Source of the DNA: an uncultured Mailhella sp.
GTDB lineage: Bacteria; Desulfobacterota; Desulfovibrionia; Desulfovibrionales; Desulfovibrionaceae
Assembly (NCBI GenBank): GCA_948482415.1
Contig: CAOMFZ010000031.1
Coordinates: 1 to 16,039 of the forward strand
Reading direction: 5' to 3'
DNA length: 16,039 nt
A program made the position numbers and the translations under genes. Shown here in pieces: positions 15,618-16,039 of the stretch. The notes beneath the pieces are model-generated. The model saw only the letters and a list, made by a program, of their open reading frames with translations, was not told the origin of the DNA and did not search any database. Numbering within the stretch: the stretch's first letter is position 1; the number at the start of each line of letters is the position of its first letter.

Positions 15618-16039
15618 CTATGAATAGTCAACTGCACTGAATTTCATCAATCTGTTCCAGTTATGGTGAGATTCAATGTAACGAATAGTACCGGTTTTTG
15701 CGCGAATAACAAGAGAATGGGTCACAGCGCCGCCGCCCACAAATTCTACGCCGTTCAGGAAAGAACCGCCGGAAATACCGGTAGCAGCAAAGAAAGCGTC
15801 ATCAGATTTCACAAAGCGTTCAATAGAAAGAATTTCACGCATATCAACGCCGGCTTTTTCAATGGCTTCTTTTTCTACCATGGACTGCGGATCAAGACGG
15901 CCTAAAAGCTGACCGCCAACACCCTTCAGTGCGCAGGCAGCAATAACACCTTCAGGCGTTCCGCCGGTACCCATCATCACGTCAATGCCGCCGCGAGGAT
16001 CTGCAACCATCAGCGCACCTGCCACATCACCGTCCGTAT
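15618..16039 (-). CDS. glpX: Fructose-1,6-bisphosphatase class II GlpX (5' part outside window)
   Basis: C-terminal ~139 residues of the lithium-sensitive class II fructose-1,6-bisphosphatase, which makes fructose-6-phosphate in gluconeogenesis. Recognisable blocks are DGDVAGAL, a GTGGTPEGVIAACALK block (compare GIGGAPEGVVSAAV in E. coli GlpX), FAATGISGGSFLNGV, and the ending TGTIRYIESHHNW. The reading frame stays open to the window edge, so the gene begins beyond 16039. The GTG at 16025 is only an internal valine codon. It is directly followed by fabD. Some GlpX-type enzymes also act on sedoheptulose-1,7-bisphosphate; this fragment does not tell which applies. Confidence 0.93.
   Translation of the reverse strand, partial: TDGDVAGALMVADPRGGIDVMMGTGGTPEGVIAACALKGVGGQLLGRLDPQSMVEKEAIEKAGVDMREILSIERFVKSDDAFFAATGISGGSFLNGVEFVGGGAVTHSLVIRAKTGTIRYIESHHNWNRLMKFSAVDYS

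Noticed and set aside
1..16039. tRNA, rRNA, CRISPR array, phage or toxin-antitoxin genes
   Set aside because: None seen. Nearly all the DNA is taken by recognised genes and the intergenic regions described.

Overview
The window holds a stretch of chromosome from a Gram-negative bacterium that lives at least partly without oxygen. The Gram-negative call rests on a penicillin-binding protein 1C paired with a bacterial alpha-2-macroglobulin, a periplasmic pair. The anaerobic call rests on a class III ribonucleotide reductase. The DNA is AT-rich to the eye. A relative of the Desulfovibrionaceae would fit, but nothing in the sequence proves it.

Layout. (1) Positions 3-2549, plus strand: the 3' part of an ArnT/PMT-type membrane glycosyltransferase with an unusual acidic tail, then plsY. 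(2) 2547-2740: a small inverted-repeat element and a two-way terminator between converging genes. (3) 2742-5809, minus strand: nrdD, a 58-codon gene carrying the glycyl-radical segment, and nrdG. Upstream are an AdoCbl (B12) riboswitch, a terminator and a sigma-70-like promoter (5844-6100). (4) 6101-6410: AT-rich spacer with a 14-bp inverted repeat and a second copy of the small element. (5) 6408-14513, minus strand: a very large alpha-2-macroglobulin gene followed 3 bases later by pbpC, with its own promoter. (6) 14600-16039, minus strand: the 3' part of glpX, then fabD, ending in a terminator.

How the genes work together. The nrd operon makes dNTPs without oxygen and without B12. Its leader can be read as a transcriptional off-switch when AdoCbl is plentiful, which implies a B12-dependent class II reductase elsewhere in the genome. 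The A2M-PBP1C pair probably guards and repairs the periplasmic wall. FabD and PlsY belong to fatty acid and phospholipid synthesis, and GlpX to gluconeogenesis.

The most interesting signals are: (a) the class III reductase appears split, with its glycyl-radical loop in a separate 58-residue ORF that is in frame with nrdD and divided from it by one TAA; (b) the riboswitch leader has clear competing antiterminator and terminator stems; (c) two copies of a miniature element with apparent TA target duplications, each placed so that its first base completes the TAG stop codon of the neighbouring gene; (d) the pbpC-linked macroglobulin has lost the CxEQ thioester motif.
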